Assembly: GCA_029259815.1 (NCBI GenBank) | Contig: JAJDEJ010000193.1 | Coordinates: forward strand, 1 to 33,571 | DNA length: 33,571 bases | Source of the DNA: Planctomycetaceae bacterium | GTDB taxonomy: Bacteria > Planctomycetota > Planctomycetia > Planctomycetales > Planctomycetaceae | Direction: 5' to 3' | Shown here: positions 25,814-33,571 of the stretch, one piece after another | Layout of the letters: every line of letters starts with the position of its first letter | How positions within the stretch are numbered: the stretch's first letter is position 1 | Notes under the pieces: model-generated | Database searches by the model: none | The model's input: the letters and a program-made list of their open reading frames with translations, nothing else | What the model was told of the DNA's origin: nothing | Position numbers and translations under genes: made by a program

Positions 25814-28276
25814 ATGCCTGAAGTCCTTTCTCGCGACGATCTGGCTGGTCTGTATCTCGACCAGTTGCCGTTTGATCCGTATCCGGTGCAGGAAGAGGCA
25901 CTGCTGGCCTGGTTCACTGCGGAGGAGGGCGTACTCGTTTGTGCGCCAACCGGCACCGGTAAAACGATTATTGCGGAAGCAGCTCTGTTTGAAGCCCTGC
26001 ACACCGGGAAGAAGGCGTATTACACGACGCCCCTGATTGCCCTCACCGAACAGAAGTTCCGTGAGATGCAGGAGGCGGCTGAGCGATGGGGCTTCTCAGC
26101 AGACGACGTCGGGTTGGTGACTGGCAACCGCCGTGTGAATCCGCAGGCTCGCATCCTTGTCGTCGTGGCGGAGATTCTGCTGAATCGACTGCTACATCCC
26201 AGTGAGTTCCAGTTCGATGATGTCGCTGCAGTCGTGATGGATGAGTTTCACTCGTTCAACGACCCGGAACGAGGAGCCGTGTGGGAGTTGTCACTCGCGA
26301 TGCTCCCTAAGCATGTGCGGCTGTTGTTGCTGTCAGCGACCGTCGGCAATGCGGTCGAATTCACGCTGTGGCTCAGACGAAGTCACGGTCGCGCGGTGCA
26401 ACTCGTGCAGAGCTCCGATCGCAAGGTGCCACTGCAATTCGAGTGGGTCGGCGACAACCTCTTGAATGAGCAACTCGAAGCAATGGCTGACGGAGATGAA
26501 GAATTGCGGCGCACGCCGACGCTGCTGTTTTGCTTCAACCGTTCTGAATGCTGGTCGGTCGCCGAGCAACTCAAGGGCAAGGCCATGTTGCACGATGGGC
26601 AACGCAAGAAGTTGGAAGCCGTCATCAATGAGCAGGACTGGAAAACGGGGGCTGGTTCCAAACTGAAGCCGATCCTGCTGCGGGGCGTGGGTGTGCATCA
26701 TGCAGGCATGCTGCCCAAATATCGTCGACGAGTTGAAGAGTTGTTTCAGGAAAAGCTGCTATCCGTGTGTGTCTGCACCGAGACACTGGCAGCGGGCATC
26801 AACCTGCCGGCCCGTTCGGTCGTGCTGACGACATTGCTCAAAGGTCCGCCTGGGAAGAAAAAGCTGATCGATGCCAGTTCGGCCCATCAGATGTTTGGCC
26901 GCGCGGGACGACCCCAGTTCGATGACCAAGGCTACGTGTACGCTCTCGCCCATCACGATGACGTCAAACTCGCCCGGTGGAAGTTACAGTACGATCAGAT
27001 CCCGGAAGATACCAAGGACCCCAACCTCATTCGCGCGAAAAAACGTCTCAAAAAGAAGATGCCCAAGCGAAGTCCGACGCAGCAGTATTGGACCGAGGCA
27101 CAATTCGAGAAGGTCATCGCTGCGCCGCCCGGGAAACTGGCCAGTCGTGGAGCGATCCCCTGGCGTCTGCTGGCCTACTTGCTACAAATCTCTCCCGACG
27201 TCGAGCGACTGCGAGTGTTCGTCCGCAAACGCATGCTCGATGACAAAGAGATGGAGCACGCACAGAAGCGTCTCACACAAATGCTGACGACGCTCTGGGC
27301 GGGCGGATATGTCGAGCTTGATCCAGAACCGCCCCACATCAAACGCCGCCGCCCCTTTTCCGCAAACGTCGAGACGCCTGCCCGGGAAGGGTTTGGGGAT
27401 GGGCTTGCGGAATCGCCAAAGGTTTCAGAGACACCTGAGGACGATGCCCCAGTTGAGACCGGCACGTTCGGGGCTTTGCTGCAGGAGGCTCTCACCAAAG
27501 AGGAGCCGCAGGACTCAAAACGAAAGTCGGGCGCCGAGGCATCGGACGCATCGACTGACGATGCTCCCGAGCGTTTCGAGTACCTGCCCGTCACAGCGAC
27601 ACCGACGGCCAAGTTGGAAAAACTGCTTGTCTTCCGCAGCGTCAACCCGCTGTACGGCATGTTCCTGCTGGAAAACATCGGCATTGGTGACGAGGCTGAG
27701 CGTCTGCAGGCGCTGGAGAGTGTGCTTGAGGTTCCCGGTTCGGTCTTCATGCAGGTAAAGGCTCCTGGACCTGACGAACTCCCGCCTGGACCGCTGGCGA
27801 CGACACGGCTCGACCTGCAACTCATCGAGCGCGGCCTCGCGACCGCAGACGAGATCGATCCGTCGAAGCAGGATGAGGACGATTATGGTCGTCGCCGCAG
27901 TCGGGGGTTGCTGCTGGGTGACAAACTTCGACGCATCTTCGACAGCGAGTTCCCGAGTGTCGGCAACCTGCGAACGAGTCCTGTCTGGGTCGCCGGTGCC
28001 TTACTGGACTTCGGAGGCGACTTCCACAAGTACGTCACCAGCCGTGATCTTGCCAAGCAGGAAGGCATCATCTTTCGGCATCTGTTGCGGCTAATCCTGC
28101 TGTGCGGCGAGTTCTCACAGGTCTGTCCTCTAGAAATGGTACCGGCAGATTGGGAGGCCGAGTTGAGTCAATTGGCCGACCGTCTCACAGAGAGTTGCCG
28201 GGCAATCGATCCCCAAAGCACAGACAAGTCATTGGAGTCGCTGCAAAATGTTGATCCGCTGATGGCTGATGGCTGA
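25814..28276 (+). CDS. Ski2-like DExH-box helicase
   Basis: An 820-aa superfamily 2 helicase. Motifs in order are Q-like YPVQEEAL (23-30), Walker A APTGTGKT (44-51), motif Ia [11 protein letters not shown], motif II DEFH (143-146) followed by SF as in Ski2/Mtr4 DExH proteins, motif III SAT (174-176), [23 protein letters not shown] and motif [13 protein letters not shown] (about 359-369). A low-complexity acidic linker (about 520-590) separates the helicase core from a C-terminal domain of about 230 residues that I cannot assign; it may be the DUF3516-like end seen in related bacterial helicases. RNA unwinding is likely but unproven. There is no good Shine-Dalgarno before the ATG. The stop codon lies inside a CTGATGG tandem repeat. 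Confidence 0.92.
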   Translation: MPEVLSRDDLAGLYLDQLPFDPYPVQEEALLAWFTAEEGVLVCAPTGTGKTIIAEAALFEALHTGKKAYYTTPLIALTEQKFREMQEAAERWGFSADDVGLVTGNRRVNPQARILVVVAEILLNRLLHPSEFQFDDVAAVVMDEFHSFNDPERGAVWELSLAMLPKHVRLLLLSATVGNAVEFTLWLRRSHGRAVQLVQSSDRKVPLQFEWVGDNLLNEQLEAMADGDEELRRTPTLLFCFNRSECWSVAEQLKGKAMLHDGQRKKLEAVINEQDWKTGAGSKLKPILLRGVGVHHAGMLPKYRRRVEELFQEKLLSVCVCTETLAAGINLPARSVVLTTLLKGPPGKKKLIDASSAHQMFGRAGRPQFDDQGYVYALAHHDDVKLARWKLQYDQIPEDTKDPNLIRAKKRLKKKMPKRSPTQQYWTEAQFEKVIAAPPGKLASRGAIPWRLLAYLLQISPDVERLRVFVRKRMLDDKEMEHAQKRLTQMLTTLWAGGYVELDPEPPHIKRRRPFSANVETPAREGFGDGLAESPKVSETPEDDAPVETGTFGALLQEALTKEEPQDSKRKSGAEASDASTDDAPERFEYLPVTATPTAKLEKLLVFRSVNPLYGMFLLENIGIGDEAERLQALESVLEVPGSVFMQVKAPGPDELPPGPLATTRLDLQLIERGLATADEIDPSKQDEDDYGRRRSRGLLLGDKLRRIFDSEFPSVGNLRTSPVWVAGALLDFGGDFHKYVTSRDLAKQEGIIFRHLLRLILLCGEFSQVCPLEMVPADWEAELSQLADRLTESCRAIDPQSTDKSLESLQNVDPLMADG

Positions 28277-28295
28277 TGGCTGATGGCTGATGGCT
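28259..28295. repeat. heptamer tandem repeat (CTGATGG)5
   Basis: Five perfect copies of CTGATGG plus a partial one cover the last codons and the stop of the helicase gene. The helicase stop TGA (28274-28276) arises in the third copy, so adding or losing copies beyond three would not change the protein. Heptamer arrays of this sort are prone to slippage. Confidence 0.9.
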
Positions 28296-28331
28296 GGGCT
28301 CTGACAACATTCAACCTTCGACCCTCAATAC

Positions 28332-28370
28332 AAAAAAGGCAGCCGAGGACCCTCCCGTCCCCGGCTGCCT
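28332..28370 (-). terminator. rho-independent terminator
   Basis: On minus, a 9-bp stem (AGGCAGCCG / CGGCTGCCT, 28337-28345 and 28362-28370) with an inner GGAC/GTCC pair is followed by six T (28332-28337 on plus is AAAAAA). It lies 54 nt past the stop of the minus-strand secreted-protein gene and is the strongest terminator in the window. It also faces the convergent helicase gene. Confidence 0.85.
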
Positions 28371-28423
28371 GACTGACGACCCACTTCCACATCCAAAGCC
28401 GTCGGTCTTTACGTGTGAGTGCC

Positions 28424-29044
28424 TCAACCGTTGATGTCGGTCAAGATCGCAGCGGCTTCCTTGGCAGCCGCCGTGTGCGTGTACTGTTGGGTGACATCCA
28501 CCAACCCGGTGATACCCGACTGGATTCGACCGTTGATGAGCAAGTTCTTCGCCAAACGCAGCTTGCTCTGAGCCCGTGTCTCTGTGATTTCGCCGGCAGG
28601 GATATGCGTGGCTTGCATTTCACGAGCAGCCCGATTGAGGGCCATGGTCGTTTCGCGGCGAGCCTGATACTCAGCGTGACGCATGTGTTGCTCAGCGAGT
28701 CCCATGCGACGACGTTCTTGACGGACGGCCAATCGCTTAACTTCGTTGTCCAGAAAACGGCTCTTCGCTTCTTCGTAACTACGGAGGGCCTCAGCGGTCA
28801 ATAAAGCATGCTCGCCATGAGCACGGAGCAAGTCGGCACGACCTCGATTGATGCTCTCATGAGCGGTTGAAGCTGCTGCACCCGTTCGCAGGTGCCCGTA
28901 GCCACCAATGACAGGGGCCACAACACCGCCGGCAAACGTCGGTCGCGGCAAACCGATGGCAACGGCAGGCTCATCAGCGGTGGCGATGCTGCTGAGGGCG
29001 ATAGTGAACAGGGCGGCGAGCGAAATGCGGTTGAGGGTTTTCAT
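28424..29044 (-). CDS. secreted protein of unknown function, helical
   Basis: A 206-aa protein. The ATG at 29044 is preferred because it opens a clean Sec signal peptide (MKTLNRISLAALFTIALSSIATADE) and has AGGA 7 nt upstream. The in-frame extension to 29182 is not protein-like. After a Gly/Pro-rich stretch (GLPRPTFAGGVVAPVIGGYGHLRT) the body is rich in Arg, Glu, Ala and Gln (RRRMGLAEQHMRHAEYQARRET), which suggests long helices or a coiled coil. The end (RLAKNLLINGRIQSGITGLVDVTQQY, AAAKEAAAIL) resembles a tetratricopeptide-like helical pair. No family is recognised. It is monocistronic with its own terminator. Confidence 0.75.
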   Translation of the reverse strand: MKTLNRISLAALFTIALSSIATADEPAVAIGLPRPTFAGGVVAPVIGGYGHLRTGAAASTAHESINRGRADLLRAHGEHALLTAEALRSYEEAKSRFLDNEVKRLAVRQERRRMGLAEQHMRHAEYQARRETTMALNRAAREMQATHIPAGEITETRAQSKLRLAKNLLINGRIQSGITGLVDVTQQYTHTAAAKEAAAILTDING

Positions 29045-29542
29045 CGTTCGATCCTGTGGAAATCTAAGGGGTGGATGTGGGATTTGTGTCTCTCTAAGCG
29101 GCGTCCGTTCTCGCCTGTTACTGTCCGATTGCTGAGAAAACGCCTTTCGGTGGGTAATCTTCCAGAAAAGTTGCGAAAACACACAAGTGGTTTATCAAAA
29201 TGACCTTATGGCACGTCCGGCGTCACCGGAAACGTGCGGGGTGAGAATGGCCGACCGCCAATGATCGAATTTCGTCGAGACGGAGTGGAGATGGAATCCG
29301 GTCGTTCGTACCTCATCCCTCAGAACTGAGGGAAAAACAGATCGAGGGGATGCGGCAGATGGAAACGGATCAGTTTTGCATGACGCCCTTCGTTTCCTTA
29401 GTTTCCTTCTGTCCAATTGAAGACAGAGGACATGAGGCAACGAAGTGAACGAAGAGTTTGCACCGAGGTCGAATCAGGACATGGTCGTTCGTCCGACCGA
29501 TCCCGTGTCATCCGCGTTCCCTGTGATGGCCCGCCTGACAAC
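29045..29542. other. 498-bp intergenic region with two hairpins
   Basis: No gene is supported; small frames here are shadows or lack starts. It holds a perfect 8-bp hairpin TCCCTCAG-AA-CTGAGGGA (29316-29333) with no T-run on its 3' side, and the palindromic repeat at 29388-29445. Promoter signals for the secreted-protein gene should lie at the left end but none is convincing. Confidence 0.4.
29388..29445. repeat. imperfect hairpin repeat with CTTCGTTTCC motif
   Basis: CTTCGTT (29388-29394) pairs with AACGAAG (29439-29445) and CTGTC (29409-29413) pairs with GACAG (29422-29426), around the loop CAATTGAA. The intervening bases are partly complementary. It includes TTTCCTTAGTTTCCTTCTGT, a short repeat type common between genes in many bacteria. 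It lies about 100 nt downstream of the DUF1501 stop at 29543 and may act in transcript ending. Confidence 0.5.
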
Positions 29543-30931
29543 CTACCCGCCGATGAGCTTGCGGTTGAAGGTGCCCTCGTTGATCGTTGGGCGTTCGAGG
29601 CGGCCGTTGTTGACGTAAGAGAGTTCCATGTTGTCGAGGCCGAGCAGCCACAAGATCGACGCATGGATGTCATGGACGTGCATACGGTCTTCGACGGCGT
29701 ACAGACCCAGATCGTCGGTTGCGCCGATCGTCTGTCCCCCTTTGATACCACCACCGGCCATCCAGATTGAGAAGCCGGTCGGGTTGTGATCGCGACCATT
29801 GCCCTTCTCGCTCATCGGTGTGCGTCCGAATTCACCCCCCCAGATGACCAGCGTTTCATCCAGCAGGCCGCGCTGTTTGAGGTCTTTCAGCAGACCGGCG
29901 ACCGGCTTGTCCATTGATTTGCAAAGTCTGGAGTGATTCTTTTCGATCTCTTTGTGCGAGTCCCACTTGCTGCCCGTGCCACTGTACAGCTGGACGAATC
30001 GCACGCCCCGCTCAATGAGCCGGCGGGAGAGGAGACAGAGTCGCCCGAACGACGCGGTCTCTTTTTCATCAAGGCCATACAAATGCTGTGTGGCATCGGT
30101 CTCTTCTGCGATGTCGACCGCTTCGGGGGCATGGGCCTGCATACGGAAGGCTGTCTCGTAACTCTGAATGCGGGCCTCCAGCTCGGTCTGCTGCGGGTGT
30201 CTCGCCGCGTGCTCTTGGTTGAACTGTTGAAGCAGAGAGAGTTTGCTCCGTTGTCGTTCGTCGGTGACCCCCTTGGGGAGGTTGAGATTGGCGATCGGCT
30301 CGTCACTCGTTCCCTTGATCCGCACCCCCTGGTGTGATGCAGGCATGAATCCGGAGCCCCAGTTGCGTGGTCCGTTGACTGGGCGACCATCACTGTCGCA
30401 CATGACCACGAACGACGGGAGGTTGGCGTTCCCGGTGCCCAGTCCGTAGTTAACCCATGCCCCCAGCGAGGGTCGTCCCGCAACGTCGATGCAGGTGTTC
30501 ATTTGGCACACACCGCCCGAATGATTGATGCCGCTCGTCCAACAGGATCGCACGACAGCGATGTCATCCAGGCAGTCTGCAATGTGGGGGATCCACTCGG
30601 ATGCCCAGAGTCCGCTTTGTCCGTGTTGTTTCCACGTGCGCGGGGCAGCGAGTAGCGGAGCCCCTTTTTCGCCCATGGCGGTGATCGGTTCCCGAAAACT
30701 CTCTGGCAGTGGTTGACCGTCCAACTCGTTCAGCAGCGGCTTGGGATCGACCAGGTCCAGATGGCTCGGCCCGCCCTCCATAAACAGCCAGATGACACTC
30801 TTCGCCCGCGCCACGTGCTGAGCCAACTGCGCATGACCTCCAGCAACTGCCTCCTGACGCAGCAGCCATTCCAGAGCGACGGCTCCGAAGCCGACTCCTG
30901 AGGACTGCAGAAAGTCTCGGCGCGAGGGCAT
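29543..30931 (-). CDS. DUF1501 family protein, Tat-exported
   Basis: A 462-aa protein starting with a Tat signal (MPSRRDFLQSSGVGFGAVAL, Arg4-Arg5). The ATG at 30931 is 17 nt after the stop of the PSCyt gene and is preferred over the ATG at 30970, which overlaps that gene. Family motifs are FMEGGPSHLDLVDPKP, the ARIQSYETAFRMQ helix, [39 protein letters not shown] and FSIWMAGGGIKGG. It is the second gene of a two-gene PSCyt/PSD1-DUF1501 unit, the same arrangement as at 12739-17254. The phosphatase/sulfatase-like fold is known for the family, but the substrate is not. Confidence 0.93.
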   Translation of the reverse strand: MPSRRDFLQSSGVGFGAVALEWLLRQEAVAGGHAQLAQHVARAKSVIWLFMEGGPSHLDLVDPKPLLNELDGQPLPESFREPITAMGEKGAPLLAAPRTWKQHGQSGLWASEWIPHIADCLDDIAVVRSCWTSGINHSGGVCQMNTCIDVAGRPSLGAWVNYGLGTGNANLPSFVVMCDSDGRPVNGPRNWGSGFMPASHQGVRIKGTSDEPIANLNLPKGVTDERQRSKLSLLQQFNQEHAARHPQQTELEARIQSYETAFRMQAHAPEAVDIAEETDATQHLYGLDEKETASFGRLCLLSRRLIERGVRFVQLYSGTGSKWDSHKEIEKNHSRLCKSMDKPVAGLLKDLKQRGLLDETLVIWGGEFGRTPMSEKGNGRDHNPTGFSIWMAGGGIKGGQTIGATDDLGLYAVEDRMHVHDIHASILWLLGLDNMELSYVNNGRLERPTINEGTFNRKLIGG

Positions 30932-30947
30932 GAGATGGGACGTGCCG

Positions 30948-33395
30948 CTATTCAACATACAGAAACTCATTTGAGCTGATCAAAATGTGACAGAAGTCGA
31001 TGAGCCGATCACGATCGACGGTCGCTGTTGACTCTGCAGTTTCGATGCCCACGAACTCGAACGCCTGCTGACGCTCTGCATCAGTTGGTTGTCGCCCCCA
31101 AACTCGCTGAACCGCGTCATCGATCATCTTCGCTGACGTGTCAAAGCCATTGGCCAGCAGTCGGTCTGCAAGTCGTGTCGCACTTTCGACGGTGAATGAA
31201 CCATTCATCATCAACAGCGATTGCGTTGGTGTCGTCGTTCCGATGCGTTCTCCAATGCTCTTCAAACCGTTGGCCCGATCAAAGGCGTGCAGGAATTCGT
31301 CCGGAGTGTTGCGGAGACTCTTGATGTACAGCCCTCTGCGGAATGACTTCGCATCTCCACTCGCTCCTCCCTGTGTGTCATTGAGGTCTCCGGTCGCAGA
31401 AAGCATCGCATCGCGGATCTGCTCTGCGGACAGGCGTCGTACAGGGGCACGCCAGAGCAGTTGCTCCGACGGATCGATCTCCACGTGACCCTTCGCTTCA
31501 GGATGATCCGACGACAGCTGCCATGTCGCAGACGTCAGAATCATCCGATGCAGGTCCTTAAAGCTCCACCCTTGTTCCACGAATGTGACGGTCAACCAGT
31601 CCAGCAACTCGGGATGCGACGGTCGTTGCCCCAGGTGACCAAAGTCACTCGTCGTCGGCACAATCCCGCGTCCAAAGTGTTGCTGCCAGATGCGATTGAC
31701 AATCACTCGTGTCGTCAGCGGGTTCTGTGGGTGCCCGATCCACTCTGCCAAAGCGGTCCGCCTGCCGGTGGAGTCCTCGTCCCGCGTGCTCTCAATTTCG
31801 ACGGGAATCGGCAGTGTGTCCAGCACCGACAGAAAGCCGGGCTTAATCGGCGTCTCTGAGGCATCATCCGGGATGACAGTCGGCGAGACCGGGCCCTCAA
31901 AATCCGCGACCGTCATCAGCGCGGGGAGCGGCTGCGGCTTGAGGTGGTCGAATTCTGCCAACTCCTTCTTGAGAGCCTCGTAGGTCGTTTTGTCTTCTTT
32001 GGTGATGCTCTTAAGCGGTCCGTCGCCCTCTTCCTCGAACTGACGGCTGACGAGATACGCCATCTGCTCTTCCCACGACGTGCGTTCGTCCTCTGGTGTG
32101 TGGAAGCATGCCTGAATATTCAACGGAAACTTGTCGACTGTCGACTTCCATTTCCGATCGAAGTACGGCTGCAGAAATTCGTCGATGCGAGACTGGACAT
32201 CTTGGGTCGCGGCTTCCCACACGGCCAGTTGTTCTTGGTAAGCAACCCGCTCAGGCTCGGTCGCACCGGGCAAATCGTCCCGCCAGATGAGTGGCTCGAA
32301 AAACGCCCGCAGCCGGAAGTAGTCGGTCTGCAACAGCGGGTCGAATTTGTGATCGTGACATCGTGCACAAGCCATCCCCATTCCGAGAAAGACGTCACCG
32401 GCAACATCAGTCGTCTCATACAGAATGTTGTCCCACTGCGTTCGGGCATCGCGTTGGTTGTACTCGTAGATTCCCAGTCGCAGAAAACCGGCTGCGATGA
32501 GCTGATTCGGATCGTCACCCGGCATCTCATCACCGGCGAGTTGCTCCTGCACAAATGTGGGATAGGGCTTGTCGGCATTGAAGGACCGCACGACATAATC
32601 ACGATACCGCCAGATGTGTGGCCGATAGGCATCCTTATTCCAACCATCCGACTCGGCGTACCGCACAAGGTCCAGCCAGAACCGTGCCCAGTGCTCGCCA
32701 TATCGCGGGTCAGCGAGAAGTCGGTCGACCAGCTGTTCCCAAGCACTGACCGAGTCGTCAGCGACAAACAGCTCGATGTCCTCACGCGACGGTGGCAGCC
32801 CCAACGCGTCGAAGTACAACCTTCGGATGAGAGTCACTCGATCTGCACGTAGCGCAGGCCGCAGATGGTTGTCTTCGAGTTTCGCAAGCACAAACGCATC
32901 GATCGGATTGCGAGTCCAGTCGCTGTCGTTCACTGTCGGGAACTGCGGCTTATTGAGTGGTTGAAAGGACCACCATTCACGATCCTCTGCTGTGATCGCA
33001 GCTTCCTGCTCTCGCAACGTCGTCAGTGACTCCGGCCAGGGAGCACCGGCGGCTACCCAAGCCGTCAGGGCGGCGATCTCGCGGTCGGTCAGCCTCCCGT
33101 CCGGAGGCATCTCCAGGCTCGCATAGTTCACCGCTTCGATCAGTACACTCTCATCGGGCTCGCCACTCACGATGGCCGGTCCGCTCTCGCCACCCGCGAG
33201 AACAGCACCCCACGAGTCGAGTCTCAATCCGCCCTCCTGCTTCTTGTCGCCGTGACACTTGAGGCATCGACGCTCCAGCAGAGGTCGTACATGTTGCTCA
33301 AACTGCTTGAGTACTTCCGCCTCGTCCGCATGCGCGAAGTGGATCGGTGACATCGTCAGCAGCTGTGAAACAAAGAGGAGTGCCAGTCGGAACAT
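30948..33395 (-). CDS. planctomycete cytochrome c / DUF1549 / DUF1553 protein
   Basis: An 815-aa secreted protein (signal MFRLALLFVSQLLTMSPIHFAHA). The PSCyt1 domain has the heme motif CLKCH (Cys44-His48) and EMPPDGRLTDREIAALTAW. The DUF1549 domain follows (NPIDAFVLAKLE, RRLYFDALGLPPS) with a second CxxCH (CARCHDHKFDP). A helical charged linker of about 150 residues (about 375-525) stands where the first paralogue has a LamG-like domain. The DUF1553 end shows [26 protein letters not shown] and TPTQSLLMMNG. The protein is shorter than its paralogue at 12739 because it lacks the LamG part. It is followed after 16 nt by its DUF1501 partner. The long plus-strand frame at 31944-32852 is an antisense shadow. 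Confidence 0.94.
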   Translation of the reverse strand: MFRLALLFVSQLLTMSPIHFAHADEAEVLKQFEQHVRPLLERRCLKCHGDKKQEGGLRLDSWGAVLAGGESGPAIVSGEPDESVLIEAVNYASLEMPPDGRLTDREIAALTAWVAAGAPWPESLTTLREQEAAITAEDREWWSFQPLNKPQFPTVNDSDWTRNPIDAFVLAKLEDNHLRPALRADRVTLIRRLYFDALGLPPSREDIELFVADDSVSAWEQLVDRLLADPRYGEHWARFWLDLVRYAESDGWNKDAYRPHIWRYRDYVVRSFNADKPYPTFVQEQLAGDEMPGDDPNQLIAAGFLRLGIYEYNQRDARTQWDNILYETTDVAGDVFLGMGMACARCHDHKFDPLLQTDYFRLRAFFEPLIWRDDLPGATEPERVAYQEQLAVWEAATQDVQSRIDEFLQPYFDRKWKSTVDKFPLNIQACFHTPEDERTSWEEQMAYLVSRQFEEEGDGPLKSITKEDKTTYEALKKELAEFDHLKPQPLPALMTVADFEGPVSPTVIPDDASETPIKPGFLSVLDTLPIPVEIESTRDEDSTGRRTALAEWIGHPQNPLTTRVIVNRIWQQHFGRGIVPTTSDFGHLGQRPSHPELLDWLTVTFVEQGWSFKDLHRMILTSATWQLSSDHPEAKGHVEIDPSEQLLWRAPVRRLSAEQIRDAMLSATGDLNDTQGGASGDAKSFRRGLYIKSLRNTPDEFLHAFDRANGLKSIGERIGTTTPTQSLLMMNGSFTVESATRLADRLLANGFDTSAKMIDDAVQRVWGRQPTDAERQQAFEFVGIETAESTATVDRDRLIDFCHILISSNEFLYVE

Positions 33396-33571
33396 CGTGC
33401 GGGAGAAATTCAGGATCAGAGTTGTCAGTGATTCGGTGACGGTTAACTCATCCTACCCGGTCTGCCGACGTGACCAAAGCCCACGAGAGATGCAGAGTGA
33501 GACCGGGTACCTCCGTTGAATGGTGAGGGGATGGGTTGAAAGAGTGGGGAAAAGCGGATCAGGCGGATGCG
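33396..33571. other. upstream region of the second PSCyt operon
   Basis: Non-coding to the window edge as far as can be seen. It should contain the promoter of the minus-strand operon; no clear hexamers were identified. Confidence 0.3.

Noticed and set aside
28259..28295. Tandem repeats considered as a CRISPR fragment
   Set aside because: The units are 7 bp, contiguous and without spacers, and there are no cas genes.
29316..29333. 8-bp hairpin TCCCTCAG-AA-CTGAGGGA considered as a terminator
   Set aside because: No T-run follows it on either strand (A-run on plus only), and the 2-nt loop is unfavourable.
31944..32852. Plus-strand ORF of 302 codons opposite the second PSCyt gene
   Set aside because: It is an antisense shadow of DUF1549 coding sequence, with no start signal or domain.

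Overview
The window looks like a chromosomal segment of a Planctomycetota bacterium, probably Planctomycetales. The main evidence is two planctomycete cytochrome c / DUF1549 / DUF1553 proteins, three Tat-exported DUF1501 proteins, a relic of a PVC-type membrane-bound dehydrogenase and a broken DACNV-type diadenylate cyclase. Genus or species cannot be told from the sequence. No rRNA, tRNA or CRISPR array was seen.

Layout. (1) 1-6023, minus: an AcrA-like lipoprotein adaptor, an AcrB-like RND pump, a 40-codon ORF overlapping the pump's stop codon, and a cyclic-nucleotide-binding / glutaredoxin-like / thioredoxin-reductase-like fusion running off the left edge. (2) 6238-6377: a structured repeat with a second copy at 20093-20230. 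(3) 6403-7917: a divergent redox-type locus, with an HxlR regulator facing a small cysteine-rich protein and an NADP/F420-type oxidoreductase. (4) 7950-10450: a gene graveyard holding a diadenylate cyclase broken by two one-base shifts and missing its 5' end, a degenerate integron-type integrase tail, a truncated PVC dehydrogenase and a deleted transposase. (5) 10616-17254: a Tat-exported beta-propeller-like protein, then a divergent PSCyt/PSD1 + DUF1501 operon. (6) 17640-20068: a thiolase and a 3-hydroxyacyl-CoA dehydrogenase, a plausible beta-oxidation or short-chain acyl-CoA operon. (7) 20229-21572: an orphan DUF1501 gene. (8) 21978-25706: surface-polysaccharide genes, wecB plus a GT4 glycosyltransferase on minus and a CgeB-like glycosyltransferase on plus, separated by a long palindrome. 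(9) 25814-28276: a Ski2-like DExH helicase ending in a heptamer tandem repeat. (10) 28424-29044: a small secreted protein with a strong terminator. (11) 29543-33395: a second PSCyt/PSD1 + DUF1501 operon.

The intergenic regions are rich in palindromes of at least four unrelated kinds (6238/20093, 21766, 24308, 29388). The most notable observations are the two-copy element whose outer arms differ between copies yet pair within each copy, the coupled 40-aa ORF after the RND pump, the broken cyclase lying against an integron-type integrase relic, and the HxlR divergon with a recognisable operator. No clearly new multi-gene defence or mobile system could be demonstrated. Many starts were moved downstream of the longest ORF because a signal peptide, a Tat motif or a Shine-Dalgarno sequence marks the real start.
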